Source: Pseudorasbora parva
Taxonomy: Eukaryota > Chordata > Actinopteri > Cypriniformes > Gobionidae
Direction: 5' to 3'
Length of the DNA: 64,000 bases
Assembly (NCBI RefSeq): GCF_024679245.1
Contig: NC_090182.1
Span: forward strand, 33,379,047 to 33,443,046
The notes under the pieces were generated by a model. The model was given only the letters and a program-made list of their open reading frames with translations. It was not told the DNA's origin and made no database searches. Position numbers and translations under genes: made by a program. Of the stretch, positions 51,001 to 63,000 are shown in pieces. Each line of letters starts with the position of its first letter. The first letter of the stretch is position 1.

Positions 51001-53799
51001 TGCAATGAAGACTTTTTCATGCATTGCATACAAAAACCTTTTGTGCATTGAAGAAATTAGTGTTTTTGCATTGCATTGCATTAAGTCGCAATGCACTGAA
51101 GAGTAAGTGGTTTTGCATTGCATTGAATACGAAAAAACGTGTGAAATGAGATTAGTGCTTATGCTTTGCATTGTTTAAGAAAAAAATGCGCAATGAGGAG
51201 GTTAGTGCTTTTGTATTAAACAATCGTGTGCATCAACGAAACAGTACCTTTGCATTGCATAGAAAGCGTTGTAGATTTAAGAATTAGCGCTTTTTCATAG
51301 CATATAATTTTTCGCGGTGCAATGAAGAGATTAGTGATTTTGCATTGCATACGATAAAACTCGTGCATTCAAGACTTTTGCATGCATTGCATACAAAAAA
51401 CTTTTGTGCTTTGAAGAAATTAGTGTTTTTGCAGTGCATTGCATTGAATACGAAAAACTTGTGCAATGAGATTAGTTCTTTTGCATCGCATTGCATACAA
51501 AAAAACTTGCGCAATGAGAAGATTAGTGCTTTTGCATTAGATTGCATAAGAAAACTAGCTGTACATCGACGAGAAAGTACCTTTGCATAGACATCGCTGG
51601 GGATTTAGGAATAAGCGCTTTTCCATTACATATAATATTTCGGTGTATAACGAAGATGTTTGTTATTTTGCATTGCATGGCATACGAAAAACTCGTGCAT
51701 TGAAGACTTTTGCATGCATTGCATAAAAGGAACATTTTTGTGCATTGAAAAAATTAGTGTTTTTGCATTGCATTGAATACGAAGAAACATGTGCAATGAG
51801 GATTACTGATTTTGCATTGCATTGCATACCAAAAAAAACTTGTGCCAAAAGTAGATTAGTGTTTTTGCATTGCATTGCATGAAAAAAAAACTCGCTTTGC
51901 AACGAAGAGATTAGGGCTTTTGCATTGCATTGCATAAGAAAATACTTGTGCAATGAAGAGATTAGGGCTTTTGCATTACATTGCATATGAAAATTCTTGT
52001 GCAATGAAGACTTTTTCATGCATTGCATACAAAAACCTTTTGTGCACTGAAGAAATTAGTGCTTTTGCATTGCATTAAGTCGCAATGCACTGAAGAGTAA
52101 GTGTTTTTGCATTGCATTGAATACGAAAAAATGCGTGCAATGAGGAGGTTAGTGCTTTTGCATTAAACACTCGTGTGCATCGACGAGACAGTACCTTTTT
52201 GCATTGCATAGAAAGCGTTGTAGATTTAAGGATTAGCGCTTTTCCATAGCATATAATATTTTGCGGTGCAATGAAGAGATTAGTGATTTTGCATTGCATT
52301 TCATACGATAAAACGCGTGCATTCAAGTCTTTTGCATGCATTGCAGAAATTAGTGTTTTTGCAGTGCATTGCATTTAAGTCGCTGTGCCCTGAGATGGTG
52401 TTTTAGCATTGCATTGAATACGAAAAAACTTGTGCCATGAGATTAGTTCTTTTGCATTGCATTGCATACAAAAAAACTTGCTCAGTGAGAAGATCAGTGC
52501 TTTTCCATTGCATTGCATAAAAATCTCGCTTTGCACCGAAGAGACAGGGCCTTTGCATTGCATAGATCTTGTGCAATGAAGATATAAGCGCTTTTTGCTT
52601 TTCATGTAACAAGTCGCTGTGCAATGAAGAGATTGGGGCTTTTGCATTGCATTGCATAAGAAAATACTTGTGCAATAAAGACTTTTCCATACTTTGCATA
52701 CAAAAACCTTTTGTCCATTGAAGAAATTAGTGTTTTTGCATTGCATTGCATTAAGTCGCAATGCACTGAAGAGTAAGTGTTTTTGCATTGCATTGAATAC
52801 GAAAAAACGCGTGCAATGAGATTAGTGCTTATGCATTGCATTGTTTAAGAAAAAAACTTGTGCTTTTGCATTAAACAATCGTGTGCATCAACGAGACAGT
52901 ACCTTTGCATTGCATAGAAAGCGTTGTAGATTTAAGAATTAGCGCTTTTTCATAGCATATAATATTTCGCGGTGCAATGAAGAGATTAGTGATTTTGCAT
53001 TGCATTGCATACGATAAAACTCGTGCATTCAAGACTTTTGCATGCATTGCATACAAAAAACTTTTGTGCACTGAAGAAATTAGTGTTTTTGCAGTGTATT
53101 GCATACGTAATACTCGTGCATTGAAGACTTTTGCATGCATTGCATACAAAAAACTTTGAGAAGATTAGTGTTTTTGCAGTGCATCGCATTGCATACAAAA
53201 AAACTTGCGCAATGAGAAAATTAGTGCTTTTGCATTGCATCGCATAAAAATCTCGCTTTGCACCGAAGAGACAGTGCCTTTGCATTGCATAGATCGTGTG
53301 TAATACGTGTTTTTGCATTGCATTGCATAAGAAAACTAGCTGTACATCGACGAGAAAGTACCTTTGCATAGAGCGTTTTGGATTTAGGAATTAGCGCTTT
53401 TCCATTGCATATAATATTTCGCTGTGTATGAAGAGATTTGCTATTTTGCATTGCATAGCATACGAAAAAACTCGTGCATTGAAGATTTTGCATACATTGC
53501 ATACAAAAACCTTTTGTGCATTGAAGAAATTTGTGTTTTTGATTGCATAGCATTTAAGTAGCTGTGCACTGCGTTTTTGCATTGCATTGAATACGAAGAA
53601 ACATTTGCAATGAGATTAGTGATTTTGCATTGCATTGCCTAAAAAATTCCCTTTGCAACGAAGAGAGAGTGCTTTTGCATTGCATAGAACTCGTACATTG
53701 AAGATCTTAGCGCTTTTGCTTTCCAAATAACAATTCGCTGTGCAATGAAGAGATTACGGCTTTTGCATTGCATTGCATACGAAAAAACTCGTGCATATC
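48022..53799. repeat. Satellite B array, copy 2
   Basis: The same 51-bp repeat as 14,975-20,297. The two are colinear from TAGCATGCATAGATC (14,981 and 48,216) but differ by internal gains and losses. The first roughly 190 bp (48,022-48,215) are missing from copy 1. A 923-bp step repeats inside this copy: the stretches around 50,063-50,248 and 50,986-51,171 are the same, whereas copy 1 has one version at 17,583-17,768. The CATCAACGA / CAGTACC landmark recurs at about 50,295, 51,210, 52,165 and 52,870, with a scrambled version at 49,575-49,615. Antisense open frames are present as in copy 1 and are not called as genes. Confidence 0.93.
49564..49620. repeat. Rearrangement junction in satellite B, copy 2
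   Basis: After CATTCAAGTCTTTTG, where other units continue CATGCATTGCAT, the sequence reads AAACAGTAACAGTACC and then CATCAACGAAACAGTACC. Part of the landmark motif is therefore doubled and truncated. The break point is not found elsewhere in the window and marks a deletion or template switch between B units. Confidence 0.55.
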
Positions 53800-54523
53800 A
53801 AAAACTGACAAAACATTAAGAGTCTATTGGTATGCATAGAAAGTTAAAGTTCATGATACCTGGGTCAGAAAAAAATAGTTCAAAAAGTTATGTTTGAACT
53901 TCTGAAGAAACACCATCAAGTCAAAAGTCAGTTTTCACAATTTAAGTTCAAAGACTCCTTGGCCAAAAATATATACAACATTTCACACTTAAACTACTGA
54001 ATCTGAATCTATGAAAATATATGTATAGAAAGTTCAAGTTCATAGGATCCAGGGTCAATTTCTTTTTTTTTTAAGTCATCCTTGAACTATTGATGAAAAA
54101 CAGAAGGAAGCTATAGAAATATAGAACATTCAAGTTTACAGACTCTGGGAAAACATAAGTTCAAAATGTCATCCTTAAACTGCTTATGAATCTAATAGTA
54201 TGATAGAAAGTTCATATAATCCAGGGTCAGAATATTTTTTCAAAAAGTCACATTTGAACTTTTGATGAAACATCAGAAAGTCATATGTCTGTTTATACAT
54301 TTAAAGTTCAAAGACTCCTTGGCCAAAAAAATATTCAAAATGTCACACCTGAACTACTAGATGAATCTATCTTTCATTTATAAAAAGATCAAGTTCATAG
54401 AATCTAGGGTCAATTTTTTTTTCAACAAGTCATATTTGATTTACTGATGAAACTTCAGAAAGTCTTTAAGTCTATATATAAAATATAAATTTCAAAGACC
54501 ATTTGACCAAAAATTTGTTCAAA
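53800..54523. repeat. Diverged satellite A monomers, 5' of the LINE (unit 2)
   Basis: This is the counterpart of 20,298-21,022, with only scattered differences (for example GTTAAAGTTCATGATACCTG against GTTCAAGTTCATGATACCAG) and small changes in T-tract length. No gene is visible. Confidence 0.8.
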
Positions 54524-54537
54524 AGTTCATACTTGAA
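54524..54537 (+). repeat. Target-site duplication, left copy (LINE copy 2)
   Basis: AGTTCATACTTGAA is identical to 56,005-56,018 and to both duplications of the first LINE copy. Identical breakpoints in both macro-units show a single insertion event. Confidence 0.85.
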
Positions 54538-55867
54538 TGAAGATACCAATGTGTGGAAAGTTTTAGATAAATGTCAAGTTAAACTTAACTCTTGGTTATT
54601 GCGAGATATAAGCCTACTAGGTAGAATATTTTTGACCAAGATGGAGGGCATTTCTAGGTTAATCTATCCTGCACACACTATTGCTATTTCAAATAGAGCT
54701 ATTAAAAAAATCAATCAGGTTAACTTTGGTTACATTTGGAGAAAGAAAACCCATTACATAAAAAGAGTAGAGATAATAAAAGAGTTTAAAGATGGAGGTC
54801 TACAAGCCATTGATTTTGATTCTATAAATGGGACCCTTAAAATTAATTGGCTGAAATCATTTTTAAGCAATAATAATTTTTGGTTTCATATTCCCCCAGA
54901 GAATTGTTCAAGAAATTAGGAGGAATAGAATTTTTGTTAAGTTGTGATTTCACCGTTCAACGTCTCCCAATTAAACTATCTAAATTTCACCAACAAGTTT
55001 TGCTATACTGGAAGATACTTTATAGTCATAACTTTACACCACACAATACACCACTGTGGAATAATAGATATATTACAGTTAGGAAGAAATCACTGTACGA
55101 CAAGGAATGGATGGAGAAAGGTATTTGGTCAGTGTCCCATTTAATAGATAGAAATAGTGGTATTATATCTTATGAGAATTTTTTGTACTAAATATAATTT
55201 TATTTGTAACCGGGCCAGATTTGATTCTATTACTAAGGCTATCCCCAACTCTATTATTTTTCTACTTAAAGAAATTCTCTCTTATTCAATCCCTAGGGCC
55301 CCGAATTTTACATCTCTCTTAATTGAAGGTTGTGATTTTAAAGAAAGTAAACTTTCGAACAAAATGATTAGAAATAGATTTAACAACATTTCGTATCCTT
55401 TAATTGCTTATAGAAATTCAATTGCAAAAAAATTCTCAAAACAAACCATTCCCATGCTTAGAGCTAAATATTTAAAATTTCCTTTACCCCCCAAAATAAA
55501 AGAAATTCATTAAAATTTTTTAAATGGGATATACCCATCCAAAGAATACCTTCGACTTAGATTTGGTTTTGTAATAATTGTTTATTTTGTGACGGCATTG
55601 AAACCACAGACCATCTATTTTTTCATTGTATTTTTGTGGAGGCTTTGTGGTCGGATGTTTATGACTGGCTTTTTCCAAAGGTATCTTACCTTGAAGATTT
55701 CACTGTAAAAGACATGCAAGTTCTTAAAGGTGAAACCAAGGTTTTACTCATTTCATAATGAGTTCAACTTGTACACAAAAGCCCTAAAAATTATGAAAAA
55801 GAAAAATGCAATCAATCTTTATTCCATTATAGAAGAAAAAACCCTAGCCCCATTTATTTTATATTAA
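54538..55867 (+). pseudogene. LINE ORF2 C-terminal remnant, copy 2
   Basis: The first frame runs to 54,919, where 2 extra bases in a C-run near 54,895 shift it. The second part (54,900-55,191) carries KKLGGIEFLLSCDF and FHQQVLLYWK. The reading then continues in a third frame to a stop at 55,511-55,513 (RARFDSITKAIPNSI, SNKMIRNRFNN, KFPLPPKIKEIH). NGIYPSKEYLRLRFGF and the shifted C-x2-C-x7-H-x4-C cluster (Cys 55,579 and 55,588, His 55,612, Cys 55,627) follow, and the tail ends at 55,865-55,867. Copy 2 retains the original IYPAHTIAISN step and an undamaged APNFTSLL step. Each copy therefore has private lesions on top of shared ones (break after ENFL, stop after KEIH, shift after LRLRFGF). Confidence 0.87.
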
Positions 55868-56004
55868 TTAATTTAATATTTTCTTTTAATTTTTATGGAT
55901 GTATTTTATTTATTTTAAGCACCTGGTCTGTATTTTCTACTATGAAAATTTGTGTTATTGCCATGCTGTTTGTATATGATTTCTGTTCAATAAAAAAAAA
56001 AAAC
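54538..56004 (+). mobile_element. 5'-truncated LINE (L1/Tx1 type), copy 2
   Basis: A 1,467-bp element with the same truncation point, 3' untranslated region, AATAAA (55,989-55,994) and A-tail (55,992-56,003) as copy 1 at 21,037-22,490. It keeps 9 bp (GCACACACT region, about 54,671) that copy 1 lacks. It also has 2 extra C residues near 54,895 and 3 extra bases near 55,575. It lacks the reverse transcriptase active site and endonuclease and is dead. It arrived here by duplication of the macro-unit, not by a second insertion. Confidence 0.88.
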
Positions 56005-56018
56005 AGTTCATACTTGAA
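56005..56018 (+). repeat. Target-site duplication, right copy (LINE copy 2)
   Basis: AGTTCATACTTGAA follows the A-tail plus one C and is identical to 54,524-54,537. The following bases resume a satellite A monomer. Confidence 0.85.
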
Positions 56019-57008
56019 CTACTGATGAAACATGAGTGTTCATAGACTCTTTGGAAAAAAATAAGTTCAAAGTTTATCCTTGAACTACTAATGAAATATA
56101 TGGCGTCTATTGTGATGCATAGAAAGTTACAATTCATATAATCTAGCGTCAGAATTTTTATTTTTCAACAAGTCATTTTTGATTTACTGATGAAACTTCA
56201 GAAAGTCTTTAAGTCTATCTATATGCATATAAAATTCAGATACTATTTGACAAAAAAAATTAGTTCAAAAATTCATTTAAAGTTCAAGTTCATAGGATCC
56301 AGGGTCAGAAATTTTATTTTTCAAAAAATTCAACCTTGAACTACTGATGAAACAACAAAAGAAATATATTCATATATATAAAAAGTTCAAGTTCAAATAC
56401 TCTTAGGCAAAAAATAAGTTATCTATTAGTGTAGAAAGTTCAAGTTCAAAGACTCTGGTAAAAAGTAAGTTAAAAATGTCATCCTTGAACAACTTATGAA
56501 ACAACAGAATGAATCTATTCGTATGATTAATGTTCAAGTTTATTAAATCAGATTTTTTTCCCCCAAAAAGTCACATTTTAATTTTTGATAAAAAGTCATA
56601 AGTCGTTATAGAAAGTTACATTTCAAAGACTCTTTGGCAAAAAATAAGTTCAAAAGTTCATCCTTGAACTCCAGATGAAATATAAGGAGTCTTTATTTTA
56701 TGCATAGAAAGTTCAAGTTTATAGACTATAGGGTGAGAATTTACATTTTTCAAAAAAAGTATTCCTTTTTCTACTGATAAAACTTCAGAAGGAATCTATT
56801 AGTTTATATAGAAAGTTCAAGTTCAAACACTGTTTGGCCACAAATAAATTAAAAAGTTGATTCTTAAGCTACTGATGAAACATTAGAAGGAATCTATTAC
56901 TATGTATAGAAGGTTCAAGTTCATAGGATCCAGGGTCCGAATTTTATTTTATTTTTTAAATTCCTCCTTGAACTACTGATGAAACATTAGGAGTCAATTG
57001 GTGTGCAT
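56019..57008. repeat. Diverged satellite A monomers, 3' of the LINE (unit 2)
   Basis: This is the counterpart of 22,505-23,589, shorter by one monomer of about 95 bp near 56,680. No gene is visible; a minus-strand open frame of 60 codons at 55,955-56,137 straddles the LINE end and the satellite and is not meaningful. Confidence 0.8.
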
Positions 57009-60000
57009 ATCAGGTTCAAGTGCATAGATACCAGGGTCAGAAAAAAATAGTTCAAGAAATCATGTTTGAACTTCTGAAGAATCACCTAAGAGTATACATT
57101 TTAAGTTTGAAGAATCCTTGGCCAAAAATGTCTTCAAAATTTCACACTTGAGCTACTGATTAATCTATTACTATGTATAGAAAGTTCAAGTTCATAGACT
57201 CTTTGGCAAAAAATAAGCTCAAATGTTCATCCTTGAACTACTGATGAAATATACAGAGTCTATTGGTATGCATAGAAATGTCAAGTTCATAGATACCAGG
57301 GTCAGAAAAAATAGTTCAAGAAATCATGTTTGAACTTCTGAAGAATCACCTAAGAGTCATAAGTCTGTTTATATATTTTAAGTTTGAAGAATCCTTGACC
57401 AAAAATGTCTTCAAAATTTCATACTTGAGCTACTGATTAATCTATTACTATGTATAGAAAGTTCAAGTTCATAGACTCTTTGGCAATAAAATAAGTTCAA
57501 AAGTTCATCCTTGAACTGCTGATGAAACATTAGGAGTCATTAGTATCTATTGGACTCAATTGGTATACATTTTCAGTTTGAAGACTCCTTGGCCAAAAAT
57601 GTCTTCAAAATTTCACACTTTAGCTACTGATTAATCTATTACTATGTTTAGAAAGTTCAAGTTCATAGACTCTTTGGCAAAAAAAAATAAGTTCAAAAGT
57701 TCATCCTTGAACAACTGATGAAATATTAGGAGTCATTGGTATCTATTGTACTCAATTGGTATACATATAAGGTTCAAGCTCATACTCTTTGGCAAAAAAT
57801 AAGTTCAAAAGTTCATCCATGAACTACTTGATGAAATATACAGAGTTTTTGGTATGCATAGAAATGTCAAGTTCATAGATACCAGGGTCAGAAAAAATAT
57901 TTCATGAAATCATGTTTGAACTTCTGAAGAAACACCGTAGAGTCATATGTCTTTTTATACATTTTTATGTTTGAAGCCTCCTTTGCCAAAAATGTATTCA
58001 AAATTTCAGACTTGAACTACTGATGAATCTATTACTATGCATAGAAAGTTCAAGTTCATAGACTCTTTGGCAAAAAATAAGTTCAAAAGTTCATCCTTGA
58101 ACTACTGGTGAAATATACGGAGTCTATTGATATGCATAGACATTTCAAGTTCATAGATACCAGGGTCAGAAAAAATAGTTCAAGAAATCATGATTGAAAT
58201 TCTGAAGAAATACCGTAGAGTCACAAGTGTGTTTATACATTTTAAGTTTGAAAACTCCTTGGCCAAAAATATAGTCAAAATTTCACACTTGAACTACTGA
58301 TGAATCTATTTCTATGTATAGAATGTTCAAGTTCATAGACTTTTTGGCAAAAAATAAGCTCAAAAGTTCATCCTTGAACTACTGATGAAATATACAGAGT
58401 CTATTTGTTATGCATAGAAATGTCAAGTTCATAGATACCAGGGTCAGAAAAAATAGTTCAAGAAATCATGTTTGAACTTCTGAAGAATCACCTTAGAGAC
58501 ATAAGTCTGTTTATACATTTTAAGTTTGAAGAATCCTTGGCCAAAATTGTCTTCAAAATTTCACACTTGAGCTACTGATTAATCTATTACAATGTATAGA
58601 AAGTTCAAGGTTCATAGACTCTTTGGCAAAAAAATAAGTTCAAAAGTTCATCCTTGAACTACTGATGAAACATTAGGAGTCATTGGTATCTATTGGACTC
58701 AATTGGTATACATATAAGGTTCAAGCTCATACTCTTTGGCAAAACATAAGTTCAAAAGTTCATCCATGAACTACTGATGAAATATACAGAGTTTTTTGTA
58801 TGCATAGAAATGTCAAGTTCATAGATACCAGGGTCAGAAAAAATATTTCATGAAATCATGTTTGAACTTCTGAAGAAACACCGTAGAGTCATATGTCTTT
58901 TTATACATTTTTAAGTTTGAAGACGCCTTGGCCAAAAATGTATTCAAAATTTCAGACTTGAACTACAGATGAATCTATTACTATGTATAGAAAGTTCAAG
59001 TTCAGAGACTCTTTGGCAAAAAATAAGTTCAAAAGTTCATCCTTGAACTACTGATGAAATATTCAGAGTCTATTGGTATGCACAGAAATGTCAAGTTCAT
59101 AGATACCAGGGTCAGAAAAAATAGTTCAAGAAATCATATTTGAAGTTCTGAAGAAACACAGTAGAGTAAAAAGTCTGTTTATACATTTTAAGTTTGAAGA
59201 CTCCTTGGCAAAAAATGTATTCAAAATTTCAGACTTGAACTACTGGTGAGTCTATTACTTTGTATAGAAAGTTCAAGTTCTTAGACTCTTTGGCAAAAAA
59301 TACGTTTATAACTTCATCCTTGAACTACTGATGAACTATACAGAGTCTAATGGTATGCATTGACATCTCAAGTTTATAGATTCCAGGGTGAGAGAAATTG
59401 TTCAAAAAGTCATGTTTGAACTTCTGAAGAAACACCGTAGAGTCATGTCTTTTTATACATTTTTAGGTTTGAAGACTCCTTGGCCAAAAATGTATTCAAA
59501 ATTTCAGACTTGAACTACTGATGAATCTATTACTATGTGTAGAAAGTACAATTTCATAGACTGTTTGGCAAAAAATAAGTTCAAATGTTAATCCTTGAAC
59601 TACTGATGAAATATACAGAGTCTATTGGTATGCATAGAAATGTCAAGTTCATAGATACCAGGGTCAGAAAAAATAGTTCAAAAAATCATGTTTGAACTTC
59701 TGAAGAATCACCTTAAAGTCATAAGTCTGTTCATACATTTTAAGTTTGAAGAATCCTTAGCCAAAAATGTATTCAAAATTTCAAATTGAACTACTGATGA
59801 GTCTATTACTATGTATAGAAAGTTCAAGTTCATAGACTCTTTGGCCAAAAAATAAGTTCAAAAGTTCATCCTTGAACTACTGGTGAAATATACAGAGTCT
59901 ATTGATATGCATAGACATTTCAAATTCATAGATACCAGGGTCAGAAAAAATAGTTCAAGAAATCATGTTTGAACTTCTGAAGAATCACCGAAGTGTCATA

Positions 60001-63000
60001 AGTCTGTTTATACATTTTAAGTTTGAAGAATCCTTGGCCAAAAATGTATTCAAAATTTCAGACTTGAACTACTGGTGAGTCTATTACTATGTATAGAAAG
60101 TTCAAGTTCATAGACTCTTTGGCAAAAATACGTTTAAAACTTCATCCTTGAACTACTGATGAACTATACAGAGTCTAATGGTATACGTTGACATCTCAAG
60201 TTTATAGACTCCAGGGTGAGAGAAATTGTTCAAAAAGTCATGTTTGAACTTCTGAAGAAACACAGTAGAGTCATATGTCTTTTTATACATTTTTAGGTTT
60301 GAAGACTCCTTGGCCAAAAATGTATTCAAAATTTCAGACTTGAACTACTGATGAATCTATTACTATGTGTAGAAAGTACAATTTCATAGACTGTTTGGCA
60401 AAAAAAAAAGTTCAAATGTTCATCCTTGAACTACTGATGAAATATACAGAGTCTATTGGTATGCATAGAAATGTCAAGTTCATAGATACCAGGGTCAGAA
60501 AAAATAGTTCAAAAAATCATGTTTGAACTTCTGAAGAATCACCTTAAAGTCATAAGTCTGTTCATACATTTTAAGTTTGAAGAATCCTTAGCCAAAAATG
60601 TATTCAAAATTTCACACTTGAACTACTGATGAGTCTATTACTATGTATAGAAAGTTCAAGTTCATAGACTCTTTGGCCAAAAAATAAGTTCAAAAGTTCA
60701 TCCTTTAACTACTGGTGAAATATACAGAGTCTATTGATATGCATAGACATTTCAAGTTCATAGATACCAGGGTCAGAAAAAATAGTTCAAGAAATCATGT
60801 TTGAACTTCTGAAGAATCACCGAAGAGTCATAAGTCTGTTTATACATTTTAAGTTTGAAGAATCCTTGGCCAAAAATGTATTCAAAATTTCAGACTTGAA
60901 CTACTGATGAATTTATTATTATGTATAGAAAGTTCAAGTTCATAGACTCTTTGGCAAAAAATACGTTTAAAACTTCATCCTTGAACTACTGATGAAACAT
61001 TAGGAGTCATTGGTATCTATTGGACTCAATTGGTATACATATAAGGTTCAAGCTCATACTCTTTGGCATAAAATAAGTTCAAAAGTTCATCCTTGAACTA
61101 CTGGTGAAATATACAGAGTCTATTGATATGCATAGACATTTCAAGTTCATAGATACCAGGGTCAGAAAAAATTGTTCAAGAAATCATGTTTGAACTTCTG
61201 AAGAAACACCATAGAGTCATATGTCTGTTTGTATATTTTAAGTTTGAAGAATCCTTGGTCAAAAATATAGTCAAAATTTCACACTTGAACTACTGATTAA
61301 TCTATTACTATGTATAGAAAGTTCAAGTTCATAGACTCTTTGGCAAAAAATAAGTTCAAAAGTTCATCCTTGAACTACTGGTGAAATATACGGAGTCCAT
61401 TGATATGCATAGACATTTCAAGTTCATAGATACCAGGGTCAGAAAAAATAGTTCAAGAAATCATGTTTGAACTTCTGAAGAAACACCGTAGAGTAATAAG
61501 TCGTTTTATACATTTTAAGTTTGAAGACTCCTTGGCCAAAAATGTATTCAAAATTTCAGACTTGAACTACTGATGAGTCTATTACTATGTATAGAAAGTT
61601 CAAGTTCATAGACTCTTTGGCAAAAAATAAGTTCAAAAGTTCATCCTTGAACTACTGATGAAACAATAGAAGTCATTGGTATCTATTGGACTCAATTGGT
61701 ATACATATAAGGTTCAAGTTCATTCTCTTTGGCAAAAAATAAGTTCAAAAGTTCATCCTTGAACTACTGATGAAATATACAGAGTCTATTGGTATGCACA
61801 GAAATGTCAAGTTCATAGATACCAGGGTCTGAAGAAATAGTTCAAGAAATCATGTTTGAACTTCTGAAGAATCACCGAAGAGTCATAAGTCTGTTTATAC
61901 ATTTTAAGTTTGAAGAATCCTTGGCCAAAAATGTCTTCAAAATTTCACACTTGAGCTACTGATTAATATTACTATGTATAGAAAGTTCAAGGTTCATAGA
62001 CTCTTTGGCAAAAAAATAAGTTCAAAAGTTCATCCTTGAACTACTGATGAAACATTAGGAGTCATTGGTATCTATTGGACTCAATTGGTATACATATAAG
62101 GTTCAAGCTCATACTCTTTGGCAAAAAATAAGTTCAAAAGTTCATCTTTGAACTACTGATGAAATATACAGAGTCTATTGGTATGCACAGAAATGTCAAG
62201 TTCATAGATACCAGGGTCAGAAGAAATAGTTCAAGAAATCATGTTTGAACTTCTGAAGAATCACCGAAGAGTCATAAGTCTGTTTATACATTTTAAGTTT
62301 GAAGAATCCTTGGCCAAAAATGTCTTCAAAATGTCACACTTTAGCTACTGATTAATCTATTACTATGTATAGAAAGTTCAAGTTCATAGACTCTTTGGCA
62401 AAAAAAATAAGTTCAAAAGTTCATCCTTTAACTACTGATGAAATATTAGGAGTCATTGGTATCTATTGTACTCAATTGGTATACATATAAGGTTCAAGCT
62501 CATACTCTTTGGCATAAAATAAGTTCAAAAGTTCATCCATGAACTACTGATGAAATATACAGCGTTTTTGGTATGCATAAAATGTCAAGTTCATAGATTC
62601 CAGGGTCAGAAAAAATAGTTCATGAAATCATGTTTGAACTTCTGAAGAAACACCGTAGAGTCATATTTCTTTTTATACATTTTTTAGTTTGAAGATTCCT
62701 TTGCCAAAAATGTATTCAAAATTTCAGACTTGATCTACTGATGAATCTATTACTATGTATAGAAAGTTCAAGTTCATAGACTCTTTGGCAAAAAATAAGT
62801 TCAAAAGTTCATCCTTGATCTACTGGTGAAATATACGGAGTCTATTGATATGCATAGACATTTCAAGTTCATAGATACCAGGGTCAGAAAAAATAGTTCA
62901 AGAAATCATGTTTGAAGTTCTGAAGAAACACCGTAGAGTAAAAAGTCTGTTTATACATTTTAAGTTTGAAGACTCCTTGGCCAAAAATGTATTCAAAATT

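Larger units (their letters stand above)
23541..56959. repeat. Complete macro-repeat unit of about 33.4 kb
   Basis: The ATTCCTCCTTGAACTACTG landmark at 23,541 recurs at 56,960, an offset of 33,419 bp. The span contains, in order, the satellite A array, a diverged edge, the satellite B array, diverged A with the LINE, and diverged A. The same order is seen in 1-23,540 (3' part of the previous unit), and the array restarts in the same way after 56,960. Offsets between matching points of units 1 and 2 vary with local indels: 32,783 before the A/B edge, 33,235 at the start of B and 33,501 at the LINE. Whether more units follow on either side cannot be seen. Assembly error in so repetitive a region is possible. 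Confidence 0.85.
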
